A stretch of 64,000 nt of DNA from Anthonomus grandis grandis (Eukaryota; Arthropoda; Insecta; Coleoptera; Curculionidae): contig NC_065564.1 of the NCBI RefSeq assembly GCF_022605725.1, positions 8,348,698 to 8,412,697 on the forward strand, given 5' to 3'. A program made the translations under genes and the position numbers. The notes under the pieces are model-generated. The model worked only from the letters and a program-made list of their open reading frames with translations. It searched no databases and was not told the origin of the DNA. Positions 1 through 13,500 of this stretch are shown in pieces. How positions within the stretch are numbered: position 1 is the stretch's first letter; each line of letters opens with the position of its first letter.

Positions 1-895
1 AGGTTGTGCTCAGACAGTTTTGAAAATATCTGGAAAATTAAAAGAGCTACAGCAAAAATGCTTAGAATAAATCTTGATGGGCATAAGTTTCTGTGCAACT
101 TTTAATACTACAACTTTTTTCATAAAGTTAATAGAAATTGAGATTTTAGGCAAAAACTCACCCATCCACTTGGAACCAGCTTGTGCTTCCACAATTTTGA
201 AAATATCTAGAAAACTAAAACAGCTACAGCAAAAATGGTTAGAACATTCCTTATTGATCATAAATTTGTCTATAACTTTTATTAATAAATTTTTTTCATA
301 AAATGAATAGAAATTGAGATTTTTGATAAAAACTGACCCAATCAGTATGACCCAGCTTGTGATTAGACAATTTTGAAAATATCTAGAAAACTAAAACAGC
401 TACAGCAAAAATGCTTAAAACAAGCCTTATTGATCATAAATTTGTCTACAACTTTTAATAATAAATTTTTTTCATAAAATGAATAGAAATTGAGATTTTT
501 GAAAAAAACTGACCCAATCAGTATGACCCAGCTTGTGATTAGACAATTTTGAAAATATCTAAAAAACTAAAAGAGCTACAGCAAAAATCCTAAAAACAAA
601 CCTTATTGATCATAAATTTTTCTATAACTTTTAATAGTAAATTTCTTTCATAAAATGAATAGAAATTGAGATTTTTGAAAAAAACTGACCCAATCAGTAT
701 GACTCAGCTTGTGCTTCCACAATTTTGATAATATCTAGAAAACTAAAAGAGCCACAATAAAAATGCTTAAAACAAATCTTGTTAAACATAAAATTGTCTA
801 CAATTTTTAATACTACAAATTTTTTCATAAATTTAACAGAATTTGAGATTTTTGATAAAAACTGACCCTATCAGTATGAACTAGCTTATTTTCAA
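1..895. repeat. 176-bp tandem satellite, about 5 copies
   Basis: The phrase AATTTTGAAAATATCTAG recurs at about 17, 193, 369, 545 and 721, an exact 176-bp period. Each unit also carries GAAAACTAAAACAGCTACAG and a GAATAGAAATTGAGATTTTT stretch. The array is cut by the left window edge. Short reading frames on both strands are translations of the repeat and not genes. Confidence 0.93.
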
Positions 896-1825
896 ATAGC
901 TATCCTACCGACTGCTCCAAAACGAATGCAAATGTAATAAATTAAATATTCTCGTCTGTTCGTGCAAAACGACGATAATATTTCCCCCCTGGTGCTAAAA
1001 TTTGTGTAATTTTTGTGCATGTTTATTTTTGAAATTTAATATTCCGTATGCATATTAAAGGCCAACACGGACGCCGGGCTCACGTATGCTAATCCTGGAC
1101 CCTGTACGTTAAACAAGGACGAATAATTACGATGTTTAATTTTTGGGGGCGGGGGAGGGAGAGGGGATTTTCTGAATTCCAGAATATCCAGTTTCAGGTA
1201 CAATTAATGTGACTCATCAATGCTTTAAATAGAAGGAGAATTTCTGGATTGCGTATAAGGCTTCCTGGCCCCACCCTATTGCCAGCGATAACTGGCTGTC
1301 TGTCAATTACCGGAGTAATCCGACTAAATCGTTTTTTCCCGCGTTAATTCAAATATACCACATCGAACGTGATTAATGAACATGCCAGAGGTGATTTATT
1401 AACAAAAGGTTTTGTCAGCATAGTCGCCTTTATTTAAAACGTTTTATACTGATTTCAGTTGTTCGATTTTGTTTTTTAATTTAATTAATGCAGTTCCTGG
1501 AGAAGTTTGGAGAAGGGGAGCACTAGAAAATCTCTAAAAATTAAGATAAGAAGAAGAAGAAGAATGAAAAGAAAGGAAGGAGTGGGACAGACGAAATAGA
1601 CGTTAAGAAGACAGACAGTAATGCTGCAGATTGAAGAAGATGAAGAAGTGGACTTTTTTAACATTCTAGGATTTTCTGACCTTAATATTGAGAGAATTCT
1701 AGAAAGTGAATATTGACAACGTTGCCTCAGGATTGTCGTGCTGTAAATCTGACAGAGAGAGACTGAAAAATTTGAGAGGTACAAATGTGCTCAGCTCATA
1801 CTTCGTTAATTGAATTATTAACGCT
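896..1825. other. Non-coding stretch, no gene seen
   Basis: Single-copy-looking AT-rich DNA with a GAA-rich patch near 1540-1660. The minus-strand reading frame over 1485-1784 is only the complement of that purine-rich tract. It probably lies in an upstream igloo intron, because the first visible igl exon begins in mid-codon further right. Confidence 0.5.
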
Positions 1826-2900
1826 TTAAATAATGCGTCAATCATTTATTCGTTAACACCGCGGTTCAATATGCTGTCTACATGCTTTCCTTTACCTCTG
1901 TGGTGACATTTGCGTGCAATTCTCTCACGTAGCGTTGACAGTTGACAGAAGTGACGCTATTGCCATGTCGACAGTAGACGTAAATTTTTAATTATGGAGT
2001 ATATATTTGGAACATTTCGAATTTTTACCAAGAAGGGCTGGCTCTTGAGTAAACAAATAATTTATATTCGCAATTTGTATCATAATATTTTTTCTTAAGA
2101 AGAGTCTTCCTTTCAATTTATTCGTCACTCGTTTTGCAACACAGCGGTGCAGCATGCTCTCTACACGCCTACCTTAGCCTTGACAATTGACATTGTTGAC
2201 ATTGACATTAGATTGCTCTGGAGTGCATTTTCATTGGTCAAAAATGCCTGTTTGTCTATTTATTCATGATTTAGGGGCGTTTCGCTGTCAATCTTTACGT
2301 CATTTGCGTTACTGTCTTAAAAATTTGGAGGGAGGTTCAGATTAGATCCTATTTTTCTCTCGACTTATTATGGCAATTTTCACGCATGCAATATGTTCTT
2401 ATTGGTTCAAATACTGAATTTCTATTGGTTAAAAATATTTGTTTGTTCATGTTTTAAGACGTCAATACCGATACCTGTCAATAGGAGGTTTGTTTGTCAA
2501 CATTTACGTCATTTGTCATTACTGTAATTATCAAAAATTTCGTAAGCGAAAAATGAAAACCTAAATTTTGCAATTCATTCGTCACTCATTGAGTAACACT
2601 ACGGTGCAAGATGCTGTACACATGCTTTCCTTTACCCCAGCCTTGGCAATTGACATTATTGATAAGTATCAATGACATTGGCAATTGACGTACGATTGCT
2701 TTAGGGTGAATTTTCATTGGTCAAAAATGTATGCTCATAAATTGTGTGCATCATTACGTCATTTGTCGCAACTGCAATTATAAAAAACTTGGCGGGAGAT
2801 TCAATTTAACGTAAAGTAATTTCGAATCTTAATCATCAAATGTTTATAGTCAGCATTTCGTCCTAGTCATCTTCCCTTACTTCAGCTTTGACAATTGATG
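1826..2900. repeat. Degenerate dispersed repeats (ATGCTGTCTACACGC family)
   Basis: Three diverged copies begin with a CACTCATT/CACTCGTT-like phrase followed by GCGGTGCAGCATGCT or a variant and a CCTTGACAATTGACATTG stretch, near 1850, 2125 and 2585, with a weaker trace near 2870. The same phrases occur in the arms of the hairpin element at 7286-8180, so these look like old copies or fragments of that element family. Confidence 0.6.
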
Positions 2901-4446
2901 AGAATGTCAATTGACCTCAGATTTCTTAGGGTCCTTTTCCACTTTAGGGACTCTATCCTTTCCAATTAAATTTTCTAATTTATTAAAATAATAATTCGTG
3001 GGGTCAACTTAATCCCTCTCTTCCTAAAATACCAACAAATCCAATTTAAATTTGACCGAGGTGTATGTACTCTAGAAACTTGCCGAATGTGCCAAAAGCG
3101 AACTGGCTCGTAATCAATTTTTAACAACCCCTCTCCCTCTCACCCTCCCGGGGCTTTTATATTATAAATTGGCCTTTGCTGTTTCTGGAAACTGCTGCAG
3201 TAAAGGATAATCCAGAATTATAATGGAGACAGGAATTATTATGTAAGTCAATTATTTAATATCTATATACACAAGTGAGGAGCATATTACGGAAAGTTGG
3301 GTGAGAGAGACATGAGAATTAAGCATCAGAACTTTTATGTCAGTTGTCAGTGTCTTTGTTATTTGCTTTATACGTCAGTGGTTATTTCTGTCAATTGTCA
3401 ACAATGAATTTAAGGGAAGGAACTTATGCTCTCTCTCTCTCTCTCTGTTATTAGATATGGTAAAAGAGTGATGCCAGATATGTAGGCTTGATAGCCCCAA
3501 GGCGACGTTGTCAATTTTCCCTAGAGTTTCTTGATATCTTTACGTCTCTGAGTATGTCATAGAAGACATTTTTTTATAATTATTACAGCTTAAAAAAAGT
3601 GAATGTCAATGTTAAAAGCCTGAAATAGCAAAAAGGGTGTGGAAAACGGCTGGATTGTATTGAAAAATGTATTGAACGAATGTATTGAAAAATTAATTTT
3701 TATCCTTAAGAGAATTAAAAAGAGTTTATTGTCCAACAAGGACAACAAACCTCTGACCTCTGCAGAGGGCCTAAGCCTTAAGCTGAAGCAACTGAAACCC
3801 CTAAGCACCTCACAGGGAAGCTCTAAATAGGCTTAAAAAGTCACAGCGGATCACTTTTGTACCCCCGACCCTCCATTTTCACCCCGTTCTCTGCTATTTT
3901 TAATAAAATTATGAACATAGGGTAACAGAGGGTTTATATTAATTACACCTTTACCAAGCTAAATATTGATTGTGGCCCTCTCTCTCTGACGTAAGCCGTA
4001 AGCTTCCGCTATGGTTTCTATATTATCTGAATAGATTTGGAATTAAAATGTTGTTATAGATGGCTGACGTAATTGGGTTACCCTGGTATTAATTTCATCG
4101 ATACATTATGTGTGGTTCGTTTGTGTCCTAAACTGCGTTTATATGGGTGTTTTGTGCATTTAAGAATTAAAAAAAAAGAATTTTATTTTTAAATAATCTG
4201 TTCTCTCTCTATTTTCGAAGGCAATAGAAGAAGTACGAATATGAAAGGCAGATACTTCCTTGTTGTTCTCACATTATGAAGGTGACGTTATCCAGTTTAT
4301 TTTTTAATCTCCTCAACGGGGAGATTCTGGAGTGGGGCCTAGGGAAGAGTGGGGAGGTAGTGGGGCATTCCGTTTTGCTTTTACTTTAATCTCACCCTTT
4401 GTTTTGCAATGTTACTAATGTTGACTCCATTCTCTCTTTGTTCCAG
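2901..4446. other. Non-coding igloo intron or upstream sequence with a (CT)n tract
   Basis: No supported exon. A perfect CT dinucleotide run lies at 3429-3446 and further CT-rich patches occur near 3980 and 4200. A polypyrimidine tract ending TTCCAG at 4441-4446 is the acceptor for the first visible igloo exon. Short reading frames at 3590-3830 on both strands have no recognisable domain or splice support. Confidence 0.6.
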
Positions 4447-4597
4447 AGTTAACAAGTCCGGATTCGAGAGCATCCTCGGCGAAAACTGTCACACTCAAAG
4501 CCAACGGATCAGCTGTAACGGAAGAGAGAGAAAAAGAGAGTCACACCAAACCAAGAATTGAGGAGGAAGCGGCAACAAAGATACAAGCAGTTTTTCG
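4447..4597 (+). CDS. igl: igloo coding exon A (first half of IQ motif 1)
   Basis: Acceptor TTCCAG ends at 4446 and donor GTAAGT starts at 4598. The first two bases complete a codon from an upstream exon outside view. The exon encodes about 50 residues: a Ser/Thr/Lys/Glu-rich stretch and then EEEAATKIQAVF. The final Arg codon is split by the intron (CG|A), so the IQ motif itself is interrupted. Confidence 0.9.
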
Positions 4598-7500
4598 GTA
4601 AGTCTAACTTTGTCCTTCTTCTTCTTAAGATTTTTTACCAGTGGGAGTTTTTTAGTTGTCTCTCTCTATCTGTCTGTTTCAGAGGACACAAAACGAGACA
4701 GAGCATGAAACAGCCACAAGCCCAACCCACTGAGAGTAAGGAGCCCACGCGTGAGGAGTTGGAAAACGAATTTAGGCTGGATGACGCAGGTGAGTGTTGA
4801 AAAATAATTGTACCAATTGCAATTCATGAATAGCTTGTTTTATGGTGAAAATTCTGGCTGAATTGTACATATTCTTAATGCAAGAAACGTGAATTTACTC
4901 TTAAGACCACCCACTTTCTGTACATTTTTAGAAGTGAATTTATCCTTATGACATTAATAAATTGTACAAGAATTATCTACTTAAACGACGGATCAATAAG
5001 AATTCATCTGTATATAATAAAATTGTACAAGCAATAATTAACGAATAATGCCTATGGTAGTTTAAGTAGGGGAGTTATCGTATTGTAAACAATATTAAAC
5101 ACCTACTTATACAAGTTGCTAAATCTAAATACATTATATACAGTATGATTATAAATCAGCGCAAACGAAATTTAAGTTACTAACGGGGAACTATCAAAGT
5201 TATATAAAGAATCAACTTATCATTTTATATTTGAAGATAAATTAAAGACCTTACCAAAAACTAATTCATCCGGTGTATACGTCATTTCACTGTGAACTGT
5301 TGTGATAAATGCAAAACTTTTAAAGTTATACCCAAGAACTCCAGGAATTTGGAAACATAGCACATCGCATTCTTAAAAATGCTCCTAAACTTTTGTACGT
5401 ATTTTGTCTGAGGTAAGTGCACGGCACTGAACTGACAACTGCCTCCCAGCGGCGACGCGGCTCTATATATACTCGGCTGACCATAATTCCGGAAGATTCG
5501 TGCGGTCATTCCGATCAGTAAAATCCCTAAAAGCCAATAACTGTTGCACTCTTTCAAGTTTTCATGCGCTCATGTTCCAGTTCGTTGACTTTACCAAGTA
5601 ATTCTTGGATCAACTTATTTTGTGCCTTCAATCTATATCACGCGGACATTTTATTCGATATTTGTAGTTGAAGTATAACCAAAAATGTACACTTTGTTTA
5701 AACGAAAAATAAGCGTTTATTTAACTATCTTGGGTAAGAATATATGAAAATCATATCCTAGGAACATTTACCATAAGGTGCTGTTGTACTGTGAATATGA
5801 ACACGGTGATATATTTACTATTAAAAATGCACTGAAAGTACTTGGGCGTGGCAAGGGCCTAATAAATAGTTAAGATTAAAGGTACTAAAAATATTTAGCA
5901 TCTGCCCATTCATCAAGTCCATGATGTTATTAATATAAAGGGAAATTCGCGTATATATTGTAATGCAAATAGGCTTTTTATGAGGAAATGCATGAAAAAA
6001 ATTTCAATTACGTATTCCTATGGAACGCTGCCAGATTCACACCTCAAAGGCATTCTGCACCCTTCTATGCCCTTTGACGATTTATTCATAACGCCCTTGT
6101 GGAATATTGTTATCGTCGATATCTACTTCCGGTTCGATTTTTTTTGACTGGAATCGTAAAATAAAGGCGATTCCAGTTGCTGTTGAGGACACCCGGGGGT
6201 TTCCCATTTTATTTTATCCCGTCTGTTCGGTATCGGGAACAAAAATTGATCGGTCATAAATATCATCGCATTGCATCATAGCAACAGTACATAAGTTAAA
6301 TTTATGAAAATTTTGACTCACCTTCACTTTGAACTTTCATCAATATTTTTTGAGTTAAAGAAAATTAAGAGTATTTCCCCGGATAGAGTGGAATTTCCTT
6401 ATAATTTCGCTTACTTTCCTAAACTTTGTTGCTGATATGCCGTGCAATAAATTTGATTTACTACTATTATTCATGTTCGATTTAAATATCGCGCCAATAA
6501 TCCGAAGTGCACCGCACTGAACTGACAACTGCCTCCCAGCGGCGACGCGGCGACGCGGCTCCTTATATACTCGGCTGACCATAATTCCGGAAGAATTGTG
6601 TCATTTCGGAGTGACTGAGTATCAGCTGGTTTCTCGGCGTTTATAATATCGTTACAGTCAGTATAATCTTTCCTTACGATTCATGATAGTTGCAGCAACT
6701 GAAAATTTGATCAGTAGCATCCCTAGAAGCTGAAAACTGTTGCGATCTATCTTTCAAGTGTCTAGTTTTATACAGTAGCTCATTGTTTTTGGCATTGCTA
6801 TACTTTTCAGGTGCTCATCTTCCTGCTCGTTGACTTGACCAAGTAATTTTTGGATCGCTAATCTGTGCTTCATAGTCTTTTATTAATTCTTTAATAACGA
6901 CATGTCGACAAGTCCTACTTTTTGCTTCACTAGCTTGGATCATGCATGAAGGATGGAATAATTCATCGCATTTTAGGCATTCGACACTGGTAGCTACGCC
7001 CTTTTCACAATGCAATCATTTGATTTTTCTGTTCATGCATCATCCGCGACTAAGTCTACCAATTTGGGCAGTTTTATTTCCAAATTGCTCACTCATTCTG
7101 AATTAATTCTAAATACTCATATAGGGAAAGAATAGAATTTAATTAGCTTAATTTTTTGGTGTCTTAATTTTTCTGCATAAATTACGATTCAGCTGAAAAA
7201 TGAAGGGAAGGGATACACAGTTGCGCTTTTAAGGATTTTTATTCATTATATGTAGAATTTTTCTGCATATAATACTTTATGAATGAATCAATTTGCTGTC
7301 TACACGTTTTTCTTTACGTCAACCTGAGAAATTAACAAAACTGACAACCCCGTGATGTAAAATGCTGTCTGCGAGGTTCCTTCACAATTTTCATTACCAT
7401 TGGCAATTGACAGATGTGACAATTGACGTTGTTACAAAGATATTTTTGTAATACCTTGACAATGTTAAAGAGGGAGCCTCTGTAGATGGATTTAACATAA

Positions 7501-10500
7501 AAATACCCTTAACGGGTGTTTATCGTCATAAAGATTAAAGAGCTTTAACGAATAATTTCATATTTGAAGCATTTTTGTGGGTCTAATAATTTATAAGCTA
7601 CAAGTTTTATCTTGCAAGTGCTCAATGCTCACAAGATTTGAAGTTTCTGATTAATGGCAATTATTCTTGGACATTTTGCCATTCTTTCACTATATTATAC
7701 AGGAGACCCTATAGATTAATTCTGTGCAAAATATATGGTTGTAGGTTGAAAAATCCTATAAACCCTTTCTAATAAAGACATTTTCATAGAAATTGGAAAA
7801 TTTGAGAAATTATTAGAAAATTCCACTTTATCCAGGAAAATATTTTTAATTTTCCTTATTCTTGTAGCCTAATAATTATTAAACCCACAAAATTGCTTCA
7901 TATATGAAGTTATTCCTCAAAGCTCTTCAATCTTTATGACGGTAATCACCCCTAGAGGGTATTTTTATGTTAAATCCATCTACAGAGGCTCCCTCTTCAA
8001 TATTGTCAAGGTATTACAAAAATATCATTGTAACAACGTCAATTGTCACATCTGTCAATTGCCGATGCTAATGAAAGTTGTATAGGAACCGTGCAGACAG
8101 CATTTTACACTAGGGAGTTGTCAGTTTTGTCAATTTCTCAGGTTGACGTAAAGAAAAACGTGTAGACAGCAAATTGAATCACGGTATTGTCAAATGCCAT
8201 AAGACCAAAACTCAAGAACTCCGTTTTTAAACGTTTTGTATTTGTACATAAAAACCCACTTAAATATCTTAACGCAAAATTAGCATCAAAGCAAAATAGT
8301 TGTAGTTAAGTCAATTTTACGCCTACGACCAATTTGTTTACATAGAATTAATCTACAGGGTTTTCTATATAATACTGAAAAAAAAAAAAGAAAATATCTT
8401 AAAAAATTAAAAATTCAACAATATTGAAACTTTTTAATTTATTTCAAAAATCTCAAATTTCAACTTCACAACTATAGGACTTGGCAGACAAAACTAACTC
8501 TAGCTCATAAAGTATTATATCCAGAAAAATGGTTCATATATGCGCATAAACTTGGGAAATGGTAGATGAAGATAAATAATGAGTAATAATGAGAAAAAAA
8601 TGTAGTAAAATATTTTTGGTTTCCGAAATAAAGTGGCTGTGATCGTTTTTGATCGTTATTTTCACACGAACAAAATAAAAGCGTCAAATGTAATGGCGCA
8701 CATTTTTACAAACGAAGAACTTGTCGACATGCTTTTGGTTTACGCAGAAACGCATCAGAATGCAGTGGCAGCAGCTGATCTGTATGCCCAAAGATTTCCC
8801 CGAAGATATCACCCGAGACGTAGGGCTTTCTTACGTATTATTCAGCGGGGTAGAGAAACTGGCAGTTTTTCTTCTAAATCTGGAGGAGGATATTTTAGAA
8901 GTTATCGAAGAACAACCTGGAATTAGCACTAGGACAATTGCAGCGCGATTTGGAATATCGCAATCTATAAGTTGGCAAATTTTAAGGCACGAGTTTCTGT
9001 ACCCCTTTCATGTGCAGAGGGTACAAGCCCTACTTCCAAGAGATTTGCCGCTTCGAGTACACTTTTGTGAGTGGTTCTTACATCACCAGCAGTTAAGCCC
9101 AAACTTTACCATGAACATTTTAGTTACGGATGAGGCAAATTTTACGCGCAATGGAATTTTCAACTTTCATAACACTCATTACTGGGCTTTGGAAATCCGC
9201 ATATTACACGGAAAACATACTTTCAACAACGTTTTTCTGTAAGTGTATAGGCTGGGGAATTCTGAACGGGATGCTCATCGGACCTTTTATTCTGGAAAAT
9301 CGTTTGACTGGTGCTCGGTATTAGGAATTTTTACGCAACAATTTACCAGTGCTTCTTGAAAATGTCAATCTCAACGTTAGGCAGAACATGTGGTTTCTTC
9401 ATGATGGTGCTCCACCACATTTTTCACGACCAGTGCGACAACATTTAGATCGTGTGTTTCCCGGACGATGGATAGGCCGTGATGGTCCAGTTGGGTTGCC
9501 CCCTCGCTCGCCTGACCTTAATCCATTAGACTTTTATTTGTGAGGTCATATGAAAACAATGGTGTATGTAAACGAAGTTGATACTGAGCAAGAGCTACGA
9601 CATCGCATAAACGCTGCCAGTGACGCAATTCGCCTACAGCCTGGTTTGGTCCGTGCATGTACGTCTTCATGGATTCGACGAGCTCAAGTCTGTATCGAAA
9701 ATAATGGAAACAACTTCAAACGGTTGCTTTAAATTAGTTTAAATTAAACACGTTAAAAAATACACGTTTTTTATTTAAAAAAATATGGATATCTCCAAAA
9801 CTGAAAATATTTTACTACATTTTTTTTTCATTATTACTCATTATTACTCATCAGCTATCATTTCCCAAGTTTATGCGCAGAGGTTGAAAATCACCCATAG
9901 TAAAAAACCTCAAAAGCCAAACTGTGAAGCTGAACCGTAATTTGTGAAGAAAAATTAAGGCAACAAGAAATTGAGATAATTAAATTATGTTCCTGTCCCC
10001 ATATGAGTATTTAGAATTAATTCAGAACGAGTGAGCAATTTGGAATTAAACTGCCCAATTTGGTAGACTTAGTCCAAGATGATGCAAAAGAAAAATCACA
10101 TGATTGCATTGTGAAAAAGGCGTAGCTACCAGTGTCGAATGCCTAAAATGCGATGCACTATTCCATCCTCCATGCATGATCCAAGCTAATGAAGCAAAAA
10201 GTAGCACTTAGTAGGAAGGAAACCTTGGAGGCGACAGCATGTACATCGATCTGTCAAAGTCACAGCTGTCATATGTCACAATGTCACATGATTGTTTTTT
10301 TATGGTCAATAGATGGCGATGCAGGTAGTGTTGGGTTTATTGTATAAAAATAGTGTGTCTCTTGAATTTGACGAAACAGTGGGCTGCGAAGGCAGTTGTG
10401 CATATAGGTCTCCTGATGGACCCGTCATGCCCCACCGGGGGTTACCAGAGCCCAACGGCCTTAGAGAAACCGATAAGGCTCTCTGGTCTGAAGGACTTAA

Positions 10501-13500
10501 AGTCGCTCGGTACACTGAAAGTGTTACCCAAGTATTTGAACCTGGCGCGCGTGAGTGCTGGGCACTCCCCGACTACATGGTCAACGGTTTCATCTTCCTC
10601 ACAGCACCATCGGCATTCCGGGTTGTCCACAATACCATCACACTATCAACAGAATTAATCTTATTTTATGTCTTGTATTTTGTATGCTGTATTAGCTGCC
10701 ATCAAGAAAAATCATTTAATTCTCGGAGTCTTTAGTTTTTTCAAAATTTTAGTCATCCCTAGTCATTAATTTAATTTTTTATTACAATTTTATTTAAATC
10801 GACTACACAAATCTGCTCATATCTCAAAGGCTCACAATGGGTTTTTAAAAATTCTTGATGTGTCTTATTGAGGACACTTGAGCGCACGCCACTGTCCAAC
10901 TCTATTTATTTTGAAACTCTATTTATGTCAGTTTCATTGGCACAGGACAAAAAAAATCATCTCTAATAATTGATTCAATTTTTAATATATGAACTTTATT
11001 TAAACCGCCTGCACAAACCTGCTCATATCTCAAAAACTAACAATGTTTTTTTGAAAATTTTTGATGTGGCTTATTGAGGACACTTGAGCGCACGCCACTG
11101 TCCAAGATATAAGATTCTAGTTCCACTAGTTTCATTGGCAATGAACTTCAAAGTCATCCCTAGTCAATAATTTAATTTTTAATAATAAAACTTTATTTAA
11201 ACCGTCTGCACAAACCTGCTCATATTTCAAAAACTAACAATTTTAATTTGAAAATTCTTGATGTATCTTATTGAGGACACTTGAGCGCACGCCACTGTCC
11301 AACTTTTGAGACTCTATTTATGTTAGTTTTATTGGCACAGGACCTCAAAATCATCTCTACTAATTGATTCAATTTTTAATATTAGAACTTGATTTAAACC
11401 GCCTGCACAAACCTACTCATATCTTAAAAACTAACATTGTTTTTTTGAAAATTTTTGATGTGGCTTATTGAGGACACTTGAGCGCACGCCACTGTCCAGC
11501 TTTTGAGACTCTATTTATGTCAGTTTCATTGGCACAGGACCTCAAAATCATGTTTAGTAATTTATTCAATTTTTAATATTAGAACTTTATTTAAATCGAC
11601 TGCACAAACCTGCTCATATCTCAAAAACTAACAATGTTTTTTTGAAAATTTTTGATGTGGCTTATTGAGGACACTTCAGCACACGCCACTGTCTATTTTT
11701 TAAGACTCTAGTTATGCGAGTTTCATTGGTACAGGACCTCAAAATCATATCTAGTAATTGATTCAATTTTTAATATTTGAACTTTATTTAAACCGCCTGC
11801 ACAAACCTGCTCATATCTCAAAAACTAACAACGTTTTTGTGAAAATTCTTGATATGTCTTATTAAGGACACTTGAGCACACGCCACTGTCTAGCTTTTGA
11901 GACTCTATTTATGCTAGTTTCATTGACACACGATCCCAAAATCATCTTTAGTCAATAATTTTATTTTTAATATTAGAACTTTATTTAAACCGTCTGCACA
12001 AACCTGCTCATATCTCAAAAACTAACAATGTATTTTTGAATTTTTTTGATGTGGCTTATTGAGGCCACTTGAGCGCACGCCACTGTCCAAGTTTTAAGAT
12101 TCTAGTTCTACTAGTTTCATTGGCAATGAACTTCAAATTCATCCCTAGTCAATAATTTAATTTTTAATATTAAAACTTTATTTAAACCGTCTGCATAAAC
12201 CTGCTGATATCTCAAAAACTAACAATGTTTTTTTGAAAATTTTTGATGTATCTTATTGAGGACACTTGAGCGCACGCCACTGTCCAACTTTTGAGACTCT
12301 ATTTATGTCAGTTTCATTGGCACAGGACCTCAAAATCATCTCTAGTCACTGATTCAATTTTTAATCTTAGAACTTTATTTAAACCGCCAGCACAAACCTG
12401 CTCATATTTCAAAAACTAACAATGTTTTTTTGAAAATTCTTGATGTGTCTTATTGAGGAAACTTGAGCGCACGCCACTGTCTAACTTTTGAGACTCTATT
12501 TATGCTAGTTTCATTGGCACAGGACCTCAAAATCATCTCTAGTAATTGATTCAATTTTTAATATTCGAACTTTATTTAAACCGACTGCACAAACCTGCAC
12601 ATATCTCAAAAACTAACAATGTTTTTTTGAAAATTCTTGATCTGGCTTATTGAGGACACTTGAGCGCCCGCCACTGTGTGGACATGTCGTTATTAAAAAA
12701 CTAATAAAAGACTATGAAGCACAGATGAGTGATCCAAAAATTACTTGGTCAAGTCAACGAGCAGGAAGATGAGCACATGAAAAGTATAGCAACAATTAAG
12801 TCTAGCAATGCCAAAAACAACGAGCTACTGTATAAAATTAGACACTTGGAAGATAGAGTGCAACAGTTATTAGCTTCTAGGGATTCTACTGATCAAATTT
12901 TCAATTGCTACAACTCTCATGAATCATTAGGAAAGGTTATACTGTAACAATATTGTACACGCGAGAAAGCAGCTGTTTCTCCGTCACTCCGAAATGATAC
13001 AATTGGCACAACGTACGACATCTCGAAGGTGAGCGAATCTTCCGGAATTATGGTCAGCCGAGTATACAAGGAGCCGCATCGCCGCTGGGAGGCAGTTGTC
13101 AGTTCAGTGCAGTGCACTTCGGATTATTGGCGCGATATTTAAATCGAACATGAATAATAGTAGTAAATCAAATTTGTTACACAGCATATCACCAACAAAG
13201 TTTAGCGAAATTATAAGGAAATTCCAGTTTATCCAGGAAGATATTCTTAATTTTTCTTTAACTTAAAAAATACTAAAAAAATAGAGATTTTCATTCATAC
13301 AAATGTTGTTTGCAATTGAAAGCACTCTCTTATCAAGAAATTTTTATGAAAATCAGTGGAATCATTAGCGGAAATATCACTTCCGGAAAATGTTTTTAAT
13401 TTCGTCTTTAACTCGTAAAATACTGAGTAAATCAAAATTTTCATAGAAATAGTTTTTGTCTGTATTTGAACATATTTTCTTATGAATTTCTTTTATTAAA

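Noticed and set aside
3190..3260. Possible upstream igloo exon ending ATTATTAT before GTAAGT
   Set aside because: Joining it to 4447 in phase 1 would create a TAG stop codon, and the ATG-led frame ends in the wrong phase.
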